From Allomuricauda ruestringensis DSM 13258 (GTDB taxonomy: Bacteria > Bacteroidota > Bacteroidia > Flavobacteriales > Flavobacteriaceae): a DNA stretch of 64,000 nucleotides. The stretch covers positions 248,001 to 312,000 of the forward strand of contig NC_015945.1 of assembly GCF_000224085.1 (NCBI RefSeq). The letters are read 5' to 3'. Both the position numbers and the translations under genes were made by a program. Within the stretch, counting starts at the first letter, position 1. Each line of letters opens with the position of its first letter. Below, one piece after another: positions 36,455-46,209 of the stretch. The notes below the pieces were generated by a model. It did no database searches. It had not been told where the DNA came from and worked only from the letters and a program-made list of their open reading frames with translations.

Positions 36455-37255
36455 ATGGAACCTAAATTGATTAGTAGTGTCCAAAATCCTTTGGTGAAAA
36501 AAGTTCTTCAACTGAAAGAAAAATCCCGTGAACGAAAAAAGACCGGGCTTTTTGTTGTAGAGGGACAACGGGAAATTGAATTGGCCCAAAAAGGCGGTTA
36601 CATGCTACAATCACTACTTTTTTGTCCCGAAATTATGGACTCCGCTACTATTGAATCGTTTATCAAAGCTTCCAATCCAGAAATTATCCAAGTCTCCGAA
36701 GGCGTTTACAACAAAATTGCACACAGAGGCACTACAGAAGGTGTTCTTGGCTTAATGCTGACCAAAGACCATGCATTGGAGTATATTAGTTTTAAGAATA
36801 AAACACCTTTGGTGCTGGTCGCCGAAGCTCCTGAAAAACCAGGAAATATTGGTGCCCTTTTGCGAACCGCTGATGCGGCCGCCGTGGACGCCGTTTTAAT
36901 AGCAAACCCCAAGTCTGACCTATATAGTCCAAACATTATACGTTCCAGCGTAGGTTGCCTTTTTACCAACCAAATAGGCGTGGGAACTACGGACGAAATC
37001 ATTACTTTTTTACAAACCAACCAAATCAAAATTTACTGTGCTGCCTTAACCGCTTCCAAAAATTATGTGGATTGTGATTTTAAAGCCGCTTCGGCCCTAG
37101 TTATGGGTACGGAGGCTACTGGATTAACCGAAAATTGGCTTAAAAATTCCGACCAAAACATAATTATACCGATGCAGGGAGAAATAGACTCCATGAATGT
37201 TTCGGTATCCGCTGCAATACTTATATTTGAGGCGAAGCGCCAGCGCGGATTTTAA
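36455..37255 (+). CDS. TrmH/SpoU-family RNA 2'-O-ribose methyltransferase
   Basis: About 266 residues: an N-terminal RNA-binding domain (residues 1-110, with SRERKKTGLFVVEGQRE) and a C-terminal SPOUT knot methyltransferase. The three SpoU motifs are present: EKPGNIGALLRTADAA, LVMGTEATGL, and IIPMQGEIDSMNVSVSAAI. It transfers a methyl group from SAM to a ribose 2'-OH in rRNA or tRNA; the target is unknown. In-frame starts at 36434 and 36449 are possible; 36455 gives the usual MEPKLISSVQNP N-terminus. The M48 protease gene follows after three bases. Confidence 0.88.
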   Translation: MEPKLISSVQNPLVKKVLQLKEKSRERKKTGLFVVEGQREIELAQKGGYMLQSLLFCPEIMDSATIESFIKASNPEIIQVSEGVYNKIAHRGTTEGVLGLMLTKDHALEYISFKNKTPLVLVAEAPEKPGNIGALLRTADAAAVDAVLIANPKSDLYSPNIIRSSVGCLFTNQIGVGTTDEIITFLQTNQIKIYCAALTASKNYVDCDFKAASALVMGTEATGLTENWLKNSDQNIIIPMQGEIDSMNVSVSAAILIFEAKRQRGF

Positions 37256-37258
37256 ACT

Positions 37259-38491
37259 ATGGAAAAAAATTTACTCTTTTACGTAATACTGGCCATCCTT
37301 GTGGTTCAATATTTGGCTCACCAATATTTGGAGTACCTGAATGCCAAGCGTTTCAAATCAACACTGCCCCAGGAACTTGCCGATATTTATGATGAGAACG
37401 AATATCGAAAATCGCAGCAATACAAACGGACCAACTACAAGTTTGGATTGATTTCCGATGGATTCTCTCTGGTTTTGACAGTATGTTTTCTGTCGTTTGG
37501 AGGTTTTGAATGGGTGGACCAACTCACTCGCTCCATCACCGACGAACCCATTCCAATGGCTTTGATTTTCTTCGGAATCATTATGTTGGGGAGCTCTATT
37601 TTAGGATTGCCATTTTCGTACTACCGAACTTTTGTTATTGAAGAACAATACGGATTCAACAAGACCACTAAATCCATTTTTTTATCGGACAAATTAAAAG
37701 GCGGAATCCTCACCATTATTTTAGGAGGTGGTATTCTGACCCTATTTATGCTGTTTTACCAGTCTACCGGACCCAATTTTTGGATTTATGCATGGGCTAT
37801 GGTTGCCGTGGTTATCCTTTTCATCAATTTGTTTTATAGTCGACTAATTGTTCCGCTTTTCAACAAACAAACGCCCTTGCAAGAAGGTAGCTTAAAAAGT
37901 TCGATTGAAAACTATGCCCAGAAAGTGGGCTTTGAACTCCAAAACATCTTTGTAATCGATGGCTCCAAGCGTTCCACAAAGGCAAATGCTTATTTTTCGG
38001 GCTTTGGAAAAGAAAAACGCATCACATTATTTGATACGCTGATCAATGATTTGAGCGAAGATGAAATTGTGGCAGTATTGGCTCACGAAGTAGGTCACTA
38101 TAAACGCAAACACATTATCGTTAACCTTATCGTATCACTGTTGACGACTGGATTAACATTGTTTATTTTATCCTTGTTCATCAACCATCCTGAAATATCT
38201 TTGGCCATTGGGGTATCCACACCAAGTTTCCATGCTGCCCTGGTAGGCTTTGCCCTGTTGTACAGCCCAATCTCCGAAATCACTGGTTTGGTCATGAACT
38301 ATTTATCGAGAAAATTCGAGTTTCAAGCCGACGATTTTGCCAAAACTACATTTGCCGCAACACCGCTGGTATCTTCCTTAAAAAAGTTGTCCAAAAAAAG
38401 CTTGAGCAACTTAACGCCACACCCCGCCTATGTTTTTGTGCACTACTCCCACCCACCGCTGGTGGAACGTATCCGAAACCTAAAGGCATAG
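37259..38491 (+). CDS. M48 family (Ste24/CAAX-like) membrane metallopeptidase
   Basis: A 410-residue polytopic protease with N-terminal hydrophobic segments (residues 5-20, 60-80, 96-117, 145-170, 178-200), the zinc motif HEVGH at about 276-280, two further segments, and EFQADDFA near 355 supplying the third zinc ligand. The length and order match Ste24p-type peptidases rather than the shorter HtpX. In bacteria the role is probably membrane protein quality control. The C-terminus HPPLVERIRNL is typical. Confidence 0.92.
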   Translation: MEKNLLFYVILAILVVQYLAHQYLEYLNAKRFKSTLPQELADIYDENEYRKSQQYKRTNYKFGLISDGFSLVLTVCFLSFGGFEWVDQLTRSITDEPIPMALIFFGIIMLGSSILGLPFSYYRTFVIEEQYGFNKTTKSIFLSDKLKGGILTIILGGGILTLFMLFYQSTGPNFWIYAWAMVAVVILFINLFYSRLIVPLFNKQTPLQEGSLKSSIENYAQKVGFELQNIFVIDGSKRSTKANAYFSGFGKEKRITLFDTLINDLSEDEIVAVLAHEVGHYKRKHIIVNLIVSLLTTGLTLFILSLFINHPEISLAIGVSTPSFHAALVGFALLYSPISEITGLVMNYLSRKFEFQADDFAKTTFAATPLVSSLKKLSKKSLSNLTPHPAYVFVHYSHPPLVERIRNLKA

Positions 38492-38535
38492 TTTTTGTTG
38501 TTTAGATAATAAGATTGTAGTAAATTTAAAATACT

Positions 38536-40740
38536 ATGACAGAGGCTGCTATTGAAAAAGAGAACAAGGAGATTGCGAAGCAGTACAAAGAATTACTTCG
38601 CATAAGCTACCAAACGCTGACGGATGAGGACAAGAAGCTGATTCGTTCTGCGTTTGACGTGGCCGTGGATGCCCATAAAGATCAGCGACGTAAATCAGGG
38701 GAAGCGTATATTTTCCACCCGATTGCCGTGGCCAAGATCGTAGCGTCTAAAATTGGCCTGGATGCCGTTTCCATTGCCTCTGCCCTACTCCATGATGTAG
38801 TTGAAGACACGCCATATACTTTGGCTGATATTGAGCGGATGTTTGGCGAGACCGTTGCCCGAATTGTGGACGGACTCACCAAAATTGCCCACCTGAAGAA
38901 GGACAAAGACATTAGTCAGCAAGCAGAGAACTTTAGAAAAATGCTGCTGACCTTGCATGATGATGTTCGGGTAATCATTATTAAGATTGCAGATCGTTAC
39001 CACAATATGCTCACCATGGAATCCATGCCCGAGCATAAACAGGTAAAAATCGCCTCTGAAACGCTTTACATCTACGCTCCTTTGGCGCACCGGATAGGTT
39101 TGTACAACATTAAGACTCACCTGGAAGACCTTTCTTTAAAATACACGGAGCCTGAGGTATACAATGACATTCAGGCCAAAATAGAAGGGACAGAGGAGGA
39201 AAGTTCGGCCTATATCGAAGATTTTGCCAACGTAATCCGGACATCCTTGGACAAGGAAGGACTGAATTACTACATCAAAGGCCGAATGAAGTCCATCTTC
39301 TCCATTCGCAAGAAGATGAAGACCCAAAATGTTACTTTTGACGAAGTCTACGATAAATTCGCGATTCGGATCATTTACAAATCCGATAGAAAAAACGAGA
39401 AGTTCCTCGCTTGGAAAATCTATTCCATTGTTACCGACCACTTCACTCCCAACCCAATCCGATTACGTGACTGGATCACCTCACCAAAATCCACTGGTTA
39501 CGAAGCGCTACACATTACGGTAATGGGACCCAAGGGCAAATGGGTAGAGGTACAAATCAGAAGTGAGCGCATGCACGAAATCGCCGAAAAAGGCTATGCG
39601 GCACACTTTAAATACAAGCACGGGGCACAAAAAGAACAAGGTATAGAAGAATGGCTGAACAAATTACAGGAAGCACTGGAAAGTGCCAATGGCAATGCTG
39701 TTGATTTTGTTGAAGAGTTCAAACTGAACCTATACTCCAAAGAAATATTTGTCTTTACCCCCAAAGGAGATTTAAAATCCATGCCGAAGGGTGCAACGGC
39801 ACTGGACTTTGCGTTCAACATTCACACCGAAATTGGTTTAAGGACCCGTGGTGCCAAAGTAAATGGCAAACTAGTTCCTTTAGGCACCGAACTGCGCAGT
39901 GGGGACCAAGTGGAAATCATAACTTCGGAAAGTGCCAAACCCACCCAAAACTGGTTGGATTATGCCGAAACAGCGCGAGCACGCTCCAAAATAAAATCAT
40001 CGCTTAGCGAAGAGAAAAAAGAGGTTGCCGAAGAAGGAAAGGAGATATTGCGACGCAAGCTAAAAGCGCAAAAAATCAACCTGAACGAAGATACCATCAA
40101 CAAACTGGTAACTTTCTTCAAATTAAAGACGAGCTTAGACTTGTTCTACAGAGTGGGCATCGGGGTTATTGACAACGATAAGCTGAAGGATTTCTCTTCT
40201 TCCTATCATAATGCCTTTATCAATTTCTTTAAGAACAGGATGCGTAAAACCCCTGCCCCAAAAGATGTTGATAAAAACGAGATTACCACCAAGTACGATT
40301 TACTTGTATTTGGAAAGGAGGAAGAAAGGCTCAACTATAAATTGTCCCAATGCTGCAACCCTATTCCTGGCGACGATGTCTTTGGTTTTGTAAGTGTAAC
40401 TGATGGCATAAAAGTACATAAGAAAAATTGCCCAAATGCCATCTCGCTACAATCCAACTATGCCTACCGGATCATAAGTGCCAAATGGATAGATTCCACA
40501 CAGGAAGAATTTTCGGTGGATATCAAAATCACGGGTATCGATAATATGGGGTTGGTGAAGGACATCACCAAGATTATCTCAGAAAACATGCACGTAAATA
40601 TGCGCAACCTTAACTTTAGTGCAGATGGAGGCACCTTTAAAGGAAAAATCACTTTGGTTGTAAAAAACAATAACATCCTTAAAAGATTGATGAACAGTTT
40701 AAAGCAGGTCGAAGGGATAGATAAAGTAACCAGAATTTAA
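38536..40740 (+). CDS. Bifunctional (p)ppGpp synthetase/hydrolase Rel/SpoT
   Basis: A 734-residue long RSH protein. Domains in order: HD hydrolase (about 45-200, with FHPIAVAKIV and LLHDVVEDTPYT), synthetase (about 250-370, with YDKFAIRIIY and STGYEALHITV), TGS (about 395-460, with FVFTPKGDLKSMPKGATALDFAF), a zinc-finger-like region with QCCNPIPGDDVFGFV, and a C-terminal ACT domain. The hydrolase HD pair is intact, so it should both make and degrade the alarmone. It precedes fur and purA in the same direction; PurA is a known direct ppGpp target in several bacteria. Confidence 0.95.
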   Translation: MTEAAIEKENKEIAKQYKELLRISYQTLTDEDKKLIRSAFDVAVDAHKDQRRKSGEAYIFHPIAVAKIVASKIGLDAVSIASALLHDVVEDTPYTLADIERMFGETVARIVDGLTKIAHLKKDKDISQQAENFRKMLLTLHDDVRVIIIKIADRYHNMLTMESMPEHKQVKIASETLYIYAPLAHRIGLYNIKTHLEDLSLKYTEPEVYNDIQAKIEGTEEESSAYIEDFANVIRTSLDKEGLNYYIKGRMKSIFSIRKKMKTQNVTFDEVYDKFAIRIIYKSDRKNEKFLAWKIYSIVTDHFTPNPIRLRDWITSPKSTGYEALHITVMGPKGKWVEVQIRSERMHEIAEKGYAAHFKYKHGAQKEQGIEEWLNKLQEALESANGNAVDFVEEFKLNLYSKEIFVFTPKGDLKSMPKGATALDFAFNIHTEIGLRTRGAKVNGKLVPLGTELRSGDQVEIITSESAKPTQNWLDYAETARARSKIKSSLSEEKKEVAEEGKEILRRKLKAQKINLNEDTINKLVTFFKLKTSLDLFYRVGIGVIDNDKLKDFSSSYHNAFINFFKNRMRKTPAPKDVDKNEITTKYDLLVFGKEEERLNYKLSQCCNPIPGDDVFGFVSVTDGIKVHKKNCPNAISLQSNYAYRIISAKWIDSTQEEFSVDIKITGIDNMGLVKDITKIISENMHVNMRNLNFSADGGTFKGKITLVVKNNNILKRLMNSLKQVEGIDKVTRI

Positions 40741-40750
40741 TTTTTAACTG

Positions 40751-40758
40751 TACCTTTG
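40751..40758 (+). promoter_or_regulatory. -7 promoter box before fur
   Basis: TACCTTTG is an exact TAnnTTTG match 23 bases before the fur ATG, within the short rel-fur gap. No spaced TTG was seen, so it may be an extra promoter inside the operon. Confidence 0.45.
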
Positions 40759-40781
40759 TGCCTTAGCATAGGTAGAAAGCC

Positions 40782-41237
40782 ATGGGAAACAATAAAAATC
40801 AGGAAATTGTAAAAAATGTGTTCACTACATTCCTTGAGGAAAAAGGACACCGCAAAACCCCTGAACGCTACGCCATTTTACAGGAAATTTACGAAAGTGA
40901 CGATCATTTTGATGTGGAATCCCTCTACATTAAAATGAAAACAAAAAACTACAGGGTAAGCCGTGCCACCCTCTACAATACCATAGAGCTTTTGTTGGAG
41001 AGCAAATTGGTACGCAAGCATCAATTTGGCAAAAACCAGGCACAGTACGAAAAGTCATATTTCGACCGTCAGCACGATCACGTTATCTTGACCGATACAG
41101 GTGAAGTAGTGGAGTTTTGCGACCCGCGCATACAATCCATCAAAAAAACAATTGAAGAGGTTTTTGACATTAAGATCAACAATCACTCATTATATTTCTA
41201 CGGAACTCGAAACAAAGAAAAAAACCTAACTGAATAA
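40782..41237 (+). CDS. fur: Fur family transcriptional regulator
   Basis: A 151-residue Fur-type repressor with an N-terminal winged helix ([36 protein letters not shown]) and a C-terminal dimer/metal domain with the HDH motif (QHDHVILTD). The CxxC zinc pairs of Fur/PerR are absent: at the first position it reads [10 protein letters not shown], and only one cysteine (EFCD) is visible. This is a known variant in Bacteroidota, and metal specificity (iron, zinc or peroxide sensing) cannot be decided. It lies 12 bases before purA and about 1.4 kb before dps. Confidence 0.9.
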   Translation: MGNNKNQEIVKNVFTTFLEEKGHRKTPERYAILQEIYESDDHFDVESLYIKMKTKNYRVSRATLYNTIELLLESKLVRKHQFGKNQAQYEKSYFDRQHDHVILTDTGEVVEFCDPRIQSIKKTIEEVFDIKINNHSLYFYGTRNKEKNLTE

Positions 41238-41249
41238 CCCGAACATTAC

Positions 41250-42518
41250 ATGGTAGATTTATTGCTTGGACTCCAATGGGGAGACGAAGGAAAAGGAAAA
41301 ATTGTTGATGTACTGACCAAGGAATACGATATTATAGCCCGATTTCAAGGGGGGCCCAACGCTGGCCACACCTTGGAATTTGATGGCATAAAACACGTTT
41401 TGCATACGATTCCCTCCGGGATTTTTCATAAGAACGCCATAAACGTTGTGGGGAACGGAGTTGTGATAGACCCCGTTATCTTCAAAAAAGAACTGGACAA
41501 CTTGGAACAATTTAATATTGATATTGAATCCAAACTGTTTATATCCAGAAAAGCCCACTTGATTCTCCCAACACACCGTTTGTTGGATGCCGCTTCCGAA
41601 GCTTCCAAAGGCAAGGCCAAAATTGGTTCCACCCTTAAGGGCATTGGCCCAACTTATATGGACAAAACAGGCCGTAATGGTATGCGTGTTGGGGATTTGG
41701 AATTTGAGGACTGGAAAACAAAATACCGTGCCCTGGCAAACAAGCACGAGGCCATGATCGATTTTTATAATGTGGACATCCAATACAATTTGGCCGAACT
41801 TGAAGCAGAATTCTGTGAAGGTGTGGAAACGCTTAAAAAATTGACCTTTATAGACAGTGAGGAGTACATTTTTAAAGCCCAAGCAGAAGGCAAAAAGATT
41901 TTGGCCGAAGGCGCCCAAGGCTCTTTATTGGATATTGATTTCGGAACTTATCCTTTTGTAACATCATCCAACACTACGGCAGCCGGCGCTTGTACCGGAT
42001 TGGGCGTAGCGCCCAATAAAATTGAAAGAGTTTTGGGAATATTCAAGGCCTATACCACCCGAGTAGGCAGCGGACCGTTCCCCACAGAGCTTTTTGATGA
42101 GGATGGAGCAAGAATGGCAAAAATAGGCAACGAATTTGGTGCCACCACGGGAAGACCAAGACGGTGTGGTTGGCTGGATTTAGTCGCCCTAAAATATGCC
42201 GTTCAAATTAATGGGGTAACCGAGCTTATGATGATGAAAGCCGATGTTTTAAGCGGTTTTGAAACCATCAAGGTTTGTACGGCCTACAAATACAAGGGAG
42301 AGGAAATTCAACATTTGCCCTACAATATCGAAGAGGAATATGTAACACCTGTTTACACCGAAATGAAAGGTTGGGCCAAAGACCTCACCAAACTTACAAA
42401 GGCAGAGGAGTTACCAGCTGCCCTAAACGACTATATCACGTTCTTGGAAGAGCAATTGAACGTACCAATTAAGATAGTTTCAGTAGGTCCGGACAGGCTT
42501 CAAACTATTCATAGGTAA
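41250..42518 (+). CDS. purA: Adenylosuccinate synthetase
   Basis: A 422-residue enzyme that condenses IMP and aspartate using GTP, the first step from IMP to AMP. GDEGKGK with catalytic D12 and GGPNAGHT with H40 are in place; GSTLKGIGPTYMDK, TGRPRRCGWLDLV and the C-terminal KIVSVGPDR match the family. Length is normal. It is downstream of rel/spoT and fur, an arrangement consistent with growth-rate control of purine synthesis. Confidence 0.96.
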   Translation: MVDLLLGLQWGDEGKGKIVDVLTKEYDIIARFQGGPNAGHTLEFDGIKHVLHTIPSGIFHKNAINVVGNGVVIDPVIFKKELDNLEQFNIDIESKLFISRKAHLILPTHRLLDAASEASKGKAKIGSTLKGIGPTYMDKTGRNGMRVGDLEFEDWKTKYRALANKHEAMIDFYNVDIQYNLAELEAEFCEGVETLKKLTFIDSEEYIFKAQAEGKKILAEGAQGSLLDIDFGTYPFVTSSNTTAAGACTGLGVAPNKIERVLGIFKAYTTRVGSGPFPTELFDEDGARMAKIGNEFGATTGRPRRCGWLDLVALKYAVQINGVTELMMMKADVLSGFETIKVCTAYKYKGEEIQHLPYNIEEEYVTPVYTEMKGWAKDLTKLTKAEELPAALNDYITFLEEQLNVPIKIVSVGPDRLQTIHR

Positions 42519-42559
42519 GCTACAAAAGTAGTTTTTCCAGCATCTAAGGCATTGCCTTA

Positions 42560-42575
42560 TGTGACTTATATCACT
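42560..42575 (+). promoter_or_regulatory. Crp/Fnr-type operator upstream of dps
   Basis: TGTGACTTATATCACT matches the Crp/Fnr family pattern TGTGA-N6-TCACA except for the last base. It is centred at 42567.5. The likely -7 box TATCTTTA (42597-42604) would put the transcription start near 42609, placing the box close to -42, the position of class II activators. No TTG -33 element is present, as expected if an activator replaces it. Confidence 0.55.
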
Positions 42576-42627
42576 TTAAGTGCAAGACATTTGCTTTATC
42601 TTTAATTCAATTTAAAAATAAAGCGAC

Positions 42628-43107
42628 ATGACTGATAAACTCAATCAAATAGGACTCGATAAAAAGGTATCCAGCGATTTATCCGACAAGCTAAACGAGC
42701 TTTTGGCAAACTATCAAATATTCTACATGAACGCCCGTGGATTCCATTGGAACATTAAGGGCGAAAAGTTTTTTGAACTTCACGCAAAGTTCGAAGAACT
42801 CTACAACGATTCATTAATAAAAATTGATGAGGTCGCTGAAAGAATCTTGACCTTGGGCTTTACCCCATTACATAACTATGCCGATTATTCAGCGCTATCC
42901 AAGATTAAAGCTGCAAAAAATGTATCAAACGGCAAGGAAGCTGTTCAGGCAATCCTAAATGGATATGAAGTGCTGTTACCTTTGGAGAGAGAACTTTTAG
43001 AAATGGCCGGCGATTCCAACGATGAGGGTACCAATGCCTTGATGAGCGATTACATCCGTGAACAGGAAAAGCTCATTTGGATGTACTCTGCATATCTAAA
43101 CCAATAA
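42628..43107 (+). CDS. dps: Dps family ferritin-like DNA-protecting protein
   Basis: A 159-residue four-helix protein forming dodecamers that oxidise and store iron and protect DNA during stress. The ferroxidase signature FHWNIKGEKFFELHAKFEELYND, with the His, Asp/Glu ligands at the subunit interface, is clear, as is KIDEVAERILTLG. It has its own promoter region with a Crp/Fnr-like box. Proximity to fur and rel suits an iron and starvation stress block. Confidence 0.93.
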   Translation: MTDKLNQIGLDKKVSSDLSDKLNELLANYQIFYMNARGFHWNIKGEKFFELHAKFEELYNDSLIKIDEVAERILTLGFTPLHNYADYSALSKIKAAKNVSNGKEAVQAILNGYEVLLPLERELLEMAGDSNDEGTNALMSDYIREQEKLIWMYSAYLNQ

Positions 43108-43266
43108 ATTACAGGGCAAAGAAGGTTCTTTATCACAACACCTACCATTGTGGCCAAATTACATTGACCTTGAAACGCAGAAGATAAAACCCGCTAAACC
43201 TGCAACCATTTGGCATAGAAATCCCAAAGCTTTCTAAACGGTATATGCCACGTCCGTTAAAAATCC

Positions 43267-43274
43267 TACTTTTG
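43267..43274 (+). promoter_or_regulatory. -7 promoter box before OstA-like gene
   Basis: TACTTTTG matches TAnnTTTG and lies 11 bases before the ATG. No spaced TTG. The rest of the 178-base gap 43108-43285 shows nothing else I can name. Confidence 0.35.
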
Positions 43275-43285
43275 GGCAAAATTTC

Positions 43286-44989
43286 ATGAACTTGAAAAGC
43301 ATTTCATTTTTCATTCTATTTTTGGCCGCTTTTAGCGTTTTTGCCCAAGAACAAGAACCCAAAGGAGAAAGGCAAATAAATATTGTTTACGGAGCCAACT
43401 TCACCAAGGACGAGGCTCAGTACCCAGGTGCCTCCATTTTCAGCAAAGACGATGAGCGACAAGTACAGTTTGAACACCAAGGTGCCGACCTTTGGTGCGA
43501 TATTGCTATTTTTTATGCCGAGGAGAATCGCTTAAAGGCCATTGGCAACATTCGATTACAGCAAGGAGATTCCATAGAAATGAACAGTGCGAAACTGGAT
43601 TGGAATGGCAATACCAGCTTGGCCAAGGCCTGGGAGAATGTGGACCTCACCAACGGTCAGATGACCTTGACCACGGACACCCTTTATTTTGATCGCGAAA
43701 AACAACAGGCGTACTACAATTCAGGAGGGAAAGTGGTAGATTCCGCCAACGTGCTTACCAGCAAGGTCGGTACTTATTTTATGACCCCGAAAAAGTATCA
43801 GTTTCAGCGAAACGTACACATAGACAATCCTGATTATATTATCGACTCCGAGCAATTGGACTACTACACTACCTCTAAGAATGCCTACATGTACGGTCCA
43901 TCGACAATCACAGGCGAAGAATATAAAATATATTGCGAACGTGGGTTCTACGACACCAAAATAGAACAAGGCTACGGCATCAAAAACACCCGTATTGATT
44001 ACGACAACAAAATCATTGAAGGAGACAGCCTTTATTTTGACAAAGCCACTGAATTTGCTTCCGCCACCAACAACATCCAGATTACGGATACCATCAACAA
44101 TGGAGTGATCAGAGCCCATTATGCCGAGGTGCACAAGGCCAAAGATTCAGTTTTTGCCACCAAAAGGGCGGTTTCCATCAGCCTAGTGCAAAAAGACTCC
44201 CTCTACATGCACGGCGACACCTTAATGGTTACTGGCAAAGAGGAAGAGCGCATTCTCAGGGCTTTCAGGAATGCCAAATTCTATAAAACTGATTTGAGCG
44301 GTAAATGCGATTCCATACATTTTGATGAGAAAACAGGAATCACCCAATTGATCACAGACCCGATTTTATGGAATGTGGACAATCAAATTACCGGTGATAG
44401 CATTCATTTGATATCCGATATGGAGACCGATAAATTGGATTCGCTAAAAGTGATTGAGAATGCCTTCATTATTTCGCTGGATACCATTAGCGGAACTGGG
44501 TACAATCAAGCCAAGGGTAAAAACCTCTTTGGCAAGTTTATCGAAAATGAGCTCAAAATTATCGACTTGGTTCAAAACACCGAGGTCATTTATTACGTCT
44601 ACAACGATGATGAAGAACTTGTAGGTATAGACAAAACCATCTGCAGTAAGATTCGATTGCTCATGGCCAATAACGACATTGAGGACATCACCTTTTTTGT
44701 TAATCCTGATGGGGACATATTCCCAGAGACCGATTTGCCTGTGGAAAGCCGAAAATTAAAAGGCTTTGTTTGGCGTGGCGATGAACGGATTATGTCCAAA
44801 GAAGAAATTTTTGATGAAGACGACAACAATATTGAACTAGTTAAAATTAGGGGAATAGACAACCCTATTGATATTGATGCAGAGGAAAACGAACGGCAGA
44901 AAAACCAGAACGACCCTATAAATGCACCCAATAACAAGGCTGTAAAACCCAAAAAGCCCGTTCTTAAAAAGAAAGCACAGACCCCATAA
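43286..44989 (+). CDS. OstA/LptA-like exported protein
   Basis: A 567-residue protein with a signal peptide (cleavage near VFAQ, residue 21). The body is a series of beta repeats typical of the OstA-like jellyroll: DIAIFYAEENRLKAIGNIRLQQGDS, TDTLYFDREKQQAYYNSGGKVVD, and NIQITDTINNGVIRAHYAEV. This fold carries lipopolysaccharide in LptA/LptD. The C-terminal third turns acidic and then basic/proline-rich. It probably contributes to LPS transport in the envelope, but no Lpt partner is adjacent. One-base overlap (TAATG) with the aminotransferase. Confidence 0.82.
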   Translation: MNLKSISFFILFLAAFSVFAQEQEPKGERQINIVYGANFTKDEAQYPGASIFSKDDERQVQFEHQGADLWCDIAIFYAEENRLKAIGNIRLQQGDSIEMNSAKLDWNGNTSLAKAWENVDLTNGQMTLTTDTLYFDREKQQAYYNSGGKVVDSANVLTSKVGTYFMTPKKYQFQRNVHIDNPDYIIDSEQLDYYTTSKNAYMYGPSTITGEEYKIYCERGFYDTKIEQGYGIKNTRIDYDNKIIEGDSLYFDKATEFASATNNIQITDTINNGVIRAHYAEVHKAKDSVFATKRAVSISLVQKDSLYMHGDTLMVTGKEEERILRAFRNAKFYKTDLSGKCDSIHFDEKTGITQLITDPILWNVDNQITGDSIHLISDMETDKLDSLKVIENAFIISLDTISGTGYNQAKGKNLFGKFIENELKIIDLVQNTEVIYYVYNDDEELVGIDKTICSKIRLLMANNDIEDITFFVNPDGDIFPETDLPVESRKLKGFVWRGDERIMSKEEIFDEDDNNIELVKIRGIDNPIDIDAEENERQKNQNDPINAPNNKAVKPKKPVLKKKAQTP

Positions 44990-46185
44990 TGTCCAAAAAC
45001 GACTTTTTCACATACCAAGCCCAAACTTCCACCCACCCATTGGCCTTGGAAGTTTCCCGTGCCAAGGGTAGCTACATCTACGACCAAGATGGCAATGCCC
45101 ATTTGGATTTTGTGGCCGGGGTATCTACATGTAGTTTAGGACATTGTCACCCGAAAATTGTGGACGCTATAAAAACACAGGTAGACCAATATATGCACGT
45201 AATGGTCTATGGCGAGTATGTTCAGAAACCCGCTGTGGAATTTTCAAAATTATTGGCGGCACATCTACCCGACAACCTGAATACTACCTATTTGGTCAAT
45301 TCTGGCACCGAAGCTATGGAAGGAGCCATTAAATTGGCACGTAGACACACAGGTCGCTCACAAATTATTGCCGCAAAAAATGCCTATCATGGCAACACCA
45401 TGGGCAGTTTGAGCCTTATGGGACTGGAAGAACGCAAAAGTGCCTTTCGTCCATTGATTCCAGATGTTAGGTTCATCCAATTTAATGTGGAAGAAGAACT
45501 GGGCAACATTACCAAGAAAACCGCTGCCGTGGTCTTGGAAACCATTCAAGGTGGAGCTGGGTTCATATTACCCGAGAACGGTTACTTAGAAAAAGTAAGA
45601 AAGCGTTGCAGCGAAGTCGGCGCTTTGTTGATTTTGGACGAAATACAGCCAGGTTTTGGCCGTACAGGTAAGTTGTTCGCTTTTGAACACTTTAATTGTC
45701 CGCCTGATATCTTGGTCATTGGAAAAGGAATGGCTTCAGGTATGCCAGTGGGAGCTTTTGTGGCATCAAAAGAACTTATGGCAGATTTAAAAGAGAAGCC
45801 AAAATTTGGCCATATCACTACTTTTGGAGGGAATCCCGTGATTGCTGCGGCAAGTTTGGCAACACTAAAAGAAATCACCGAAACAGACCTTATTCCACAA
45901 ACGCTGGAAAAAGAAAAATTGTTCCGAAAACTGTTGAAACATCCCTTAATAAAAGAAATTAGGGGCAAAGGATTAATGCTTGCCCCAATATTGGAAAGCA
46001 AGGAAGTTGCCGATTATTTGGTACTTGAAGCCGCTAAAAAGGGTTTAATACTTTTTTGGCTTTTGTTTGAGGCCAAAGCTGTGAGAATATCACCACCTTT
46101 GACCATCTCAATGAAAGAAATCGAGGAGGGTTGCGCCCAAATTCTCAGTATTTTAAAAAGCTACCAACCCGACACTGTTAACTAA
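44989..46185 (+). CDS. Class III PLP-dependent aminotransferase
   Basis: A 398-residue cytoplasmic transaminase. LVNSGTEAMEGAIKLARRHTG binds the cofactor phosphate, LDEIQPGFGRTGKLFAFEHF holds the Asp contacting the pyridine nitrogen, and K246 in IGKGMASGMP is the Schiff-base lysine. Acetylornithine, 4-aminobutyrate and ornithine aminotransferases are close relatives; flavobacterial members are usually left as aspartate aminotransferase family. The amino donor is not evident from context. Confidence 0.92.
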   Translation: MSKNDFFTYQAQTSTHPLALEVSRAKGSYIYDQDGNAHLDFVAGVSTCSLGHCHPKIVDAIKTQVDQYMHVMVYGEYVQKPAVEFSKLLAAHLPDNLNTTYLVNSGTEAMEGAIKLARRHTGRSQIIAAKNAYHGNTMGSLSLMGLEERKSAFRPLIPDVRFIQFNVEEELGNITKKTAAVVLETIQGGAGFILPENGYLEKVRKRCSEVGALLILDEIQPGFGRTGKLFAFEHFNCPPDILVIGKGMASGMPVGAFVASKELMADLKEKPKFGHITTFGGNPVIAAASLATLKEITETDLIPQTLEKEKLFRKLLKHPLIKEIRGKGLMLAPILESKEVADYLVLEAAKKGLILFWLLFEAKAVRISPPLTISMKEIEEGCAQILSILKSYQPDTVN

Positions 46186-46209
46186 TTTGTTGATAACATA
46201 CCCCGAATT

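Noticed and set aside
41259..41918. Long antisense open frame over purA
   Set aside because: Shadow of purA, whose motifs and length are unambiguous; no start context or domain.
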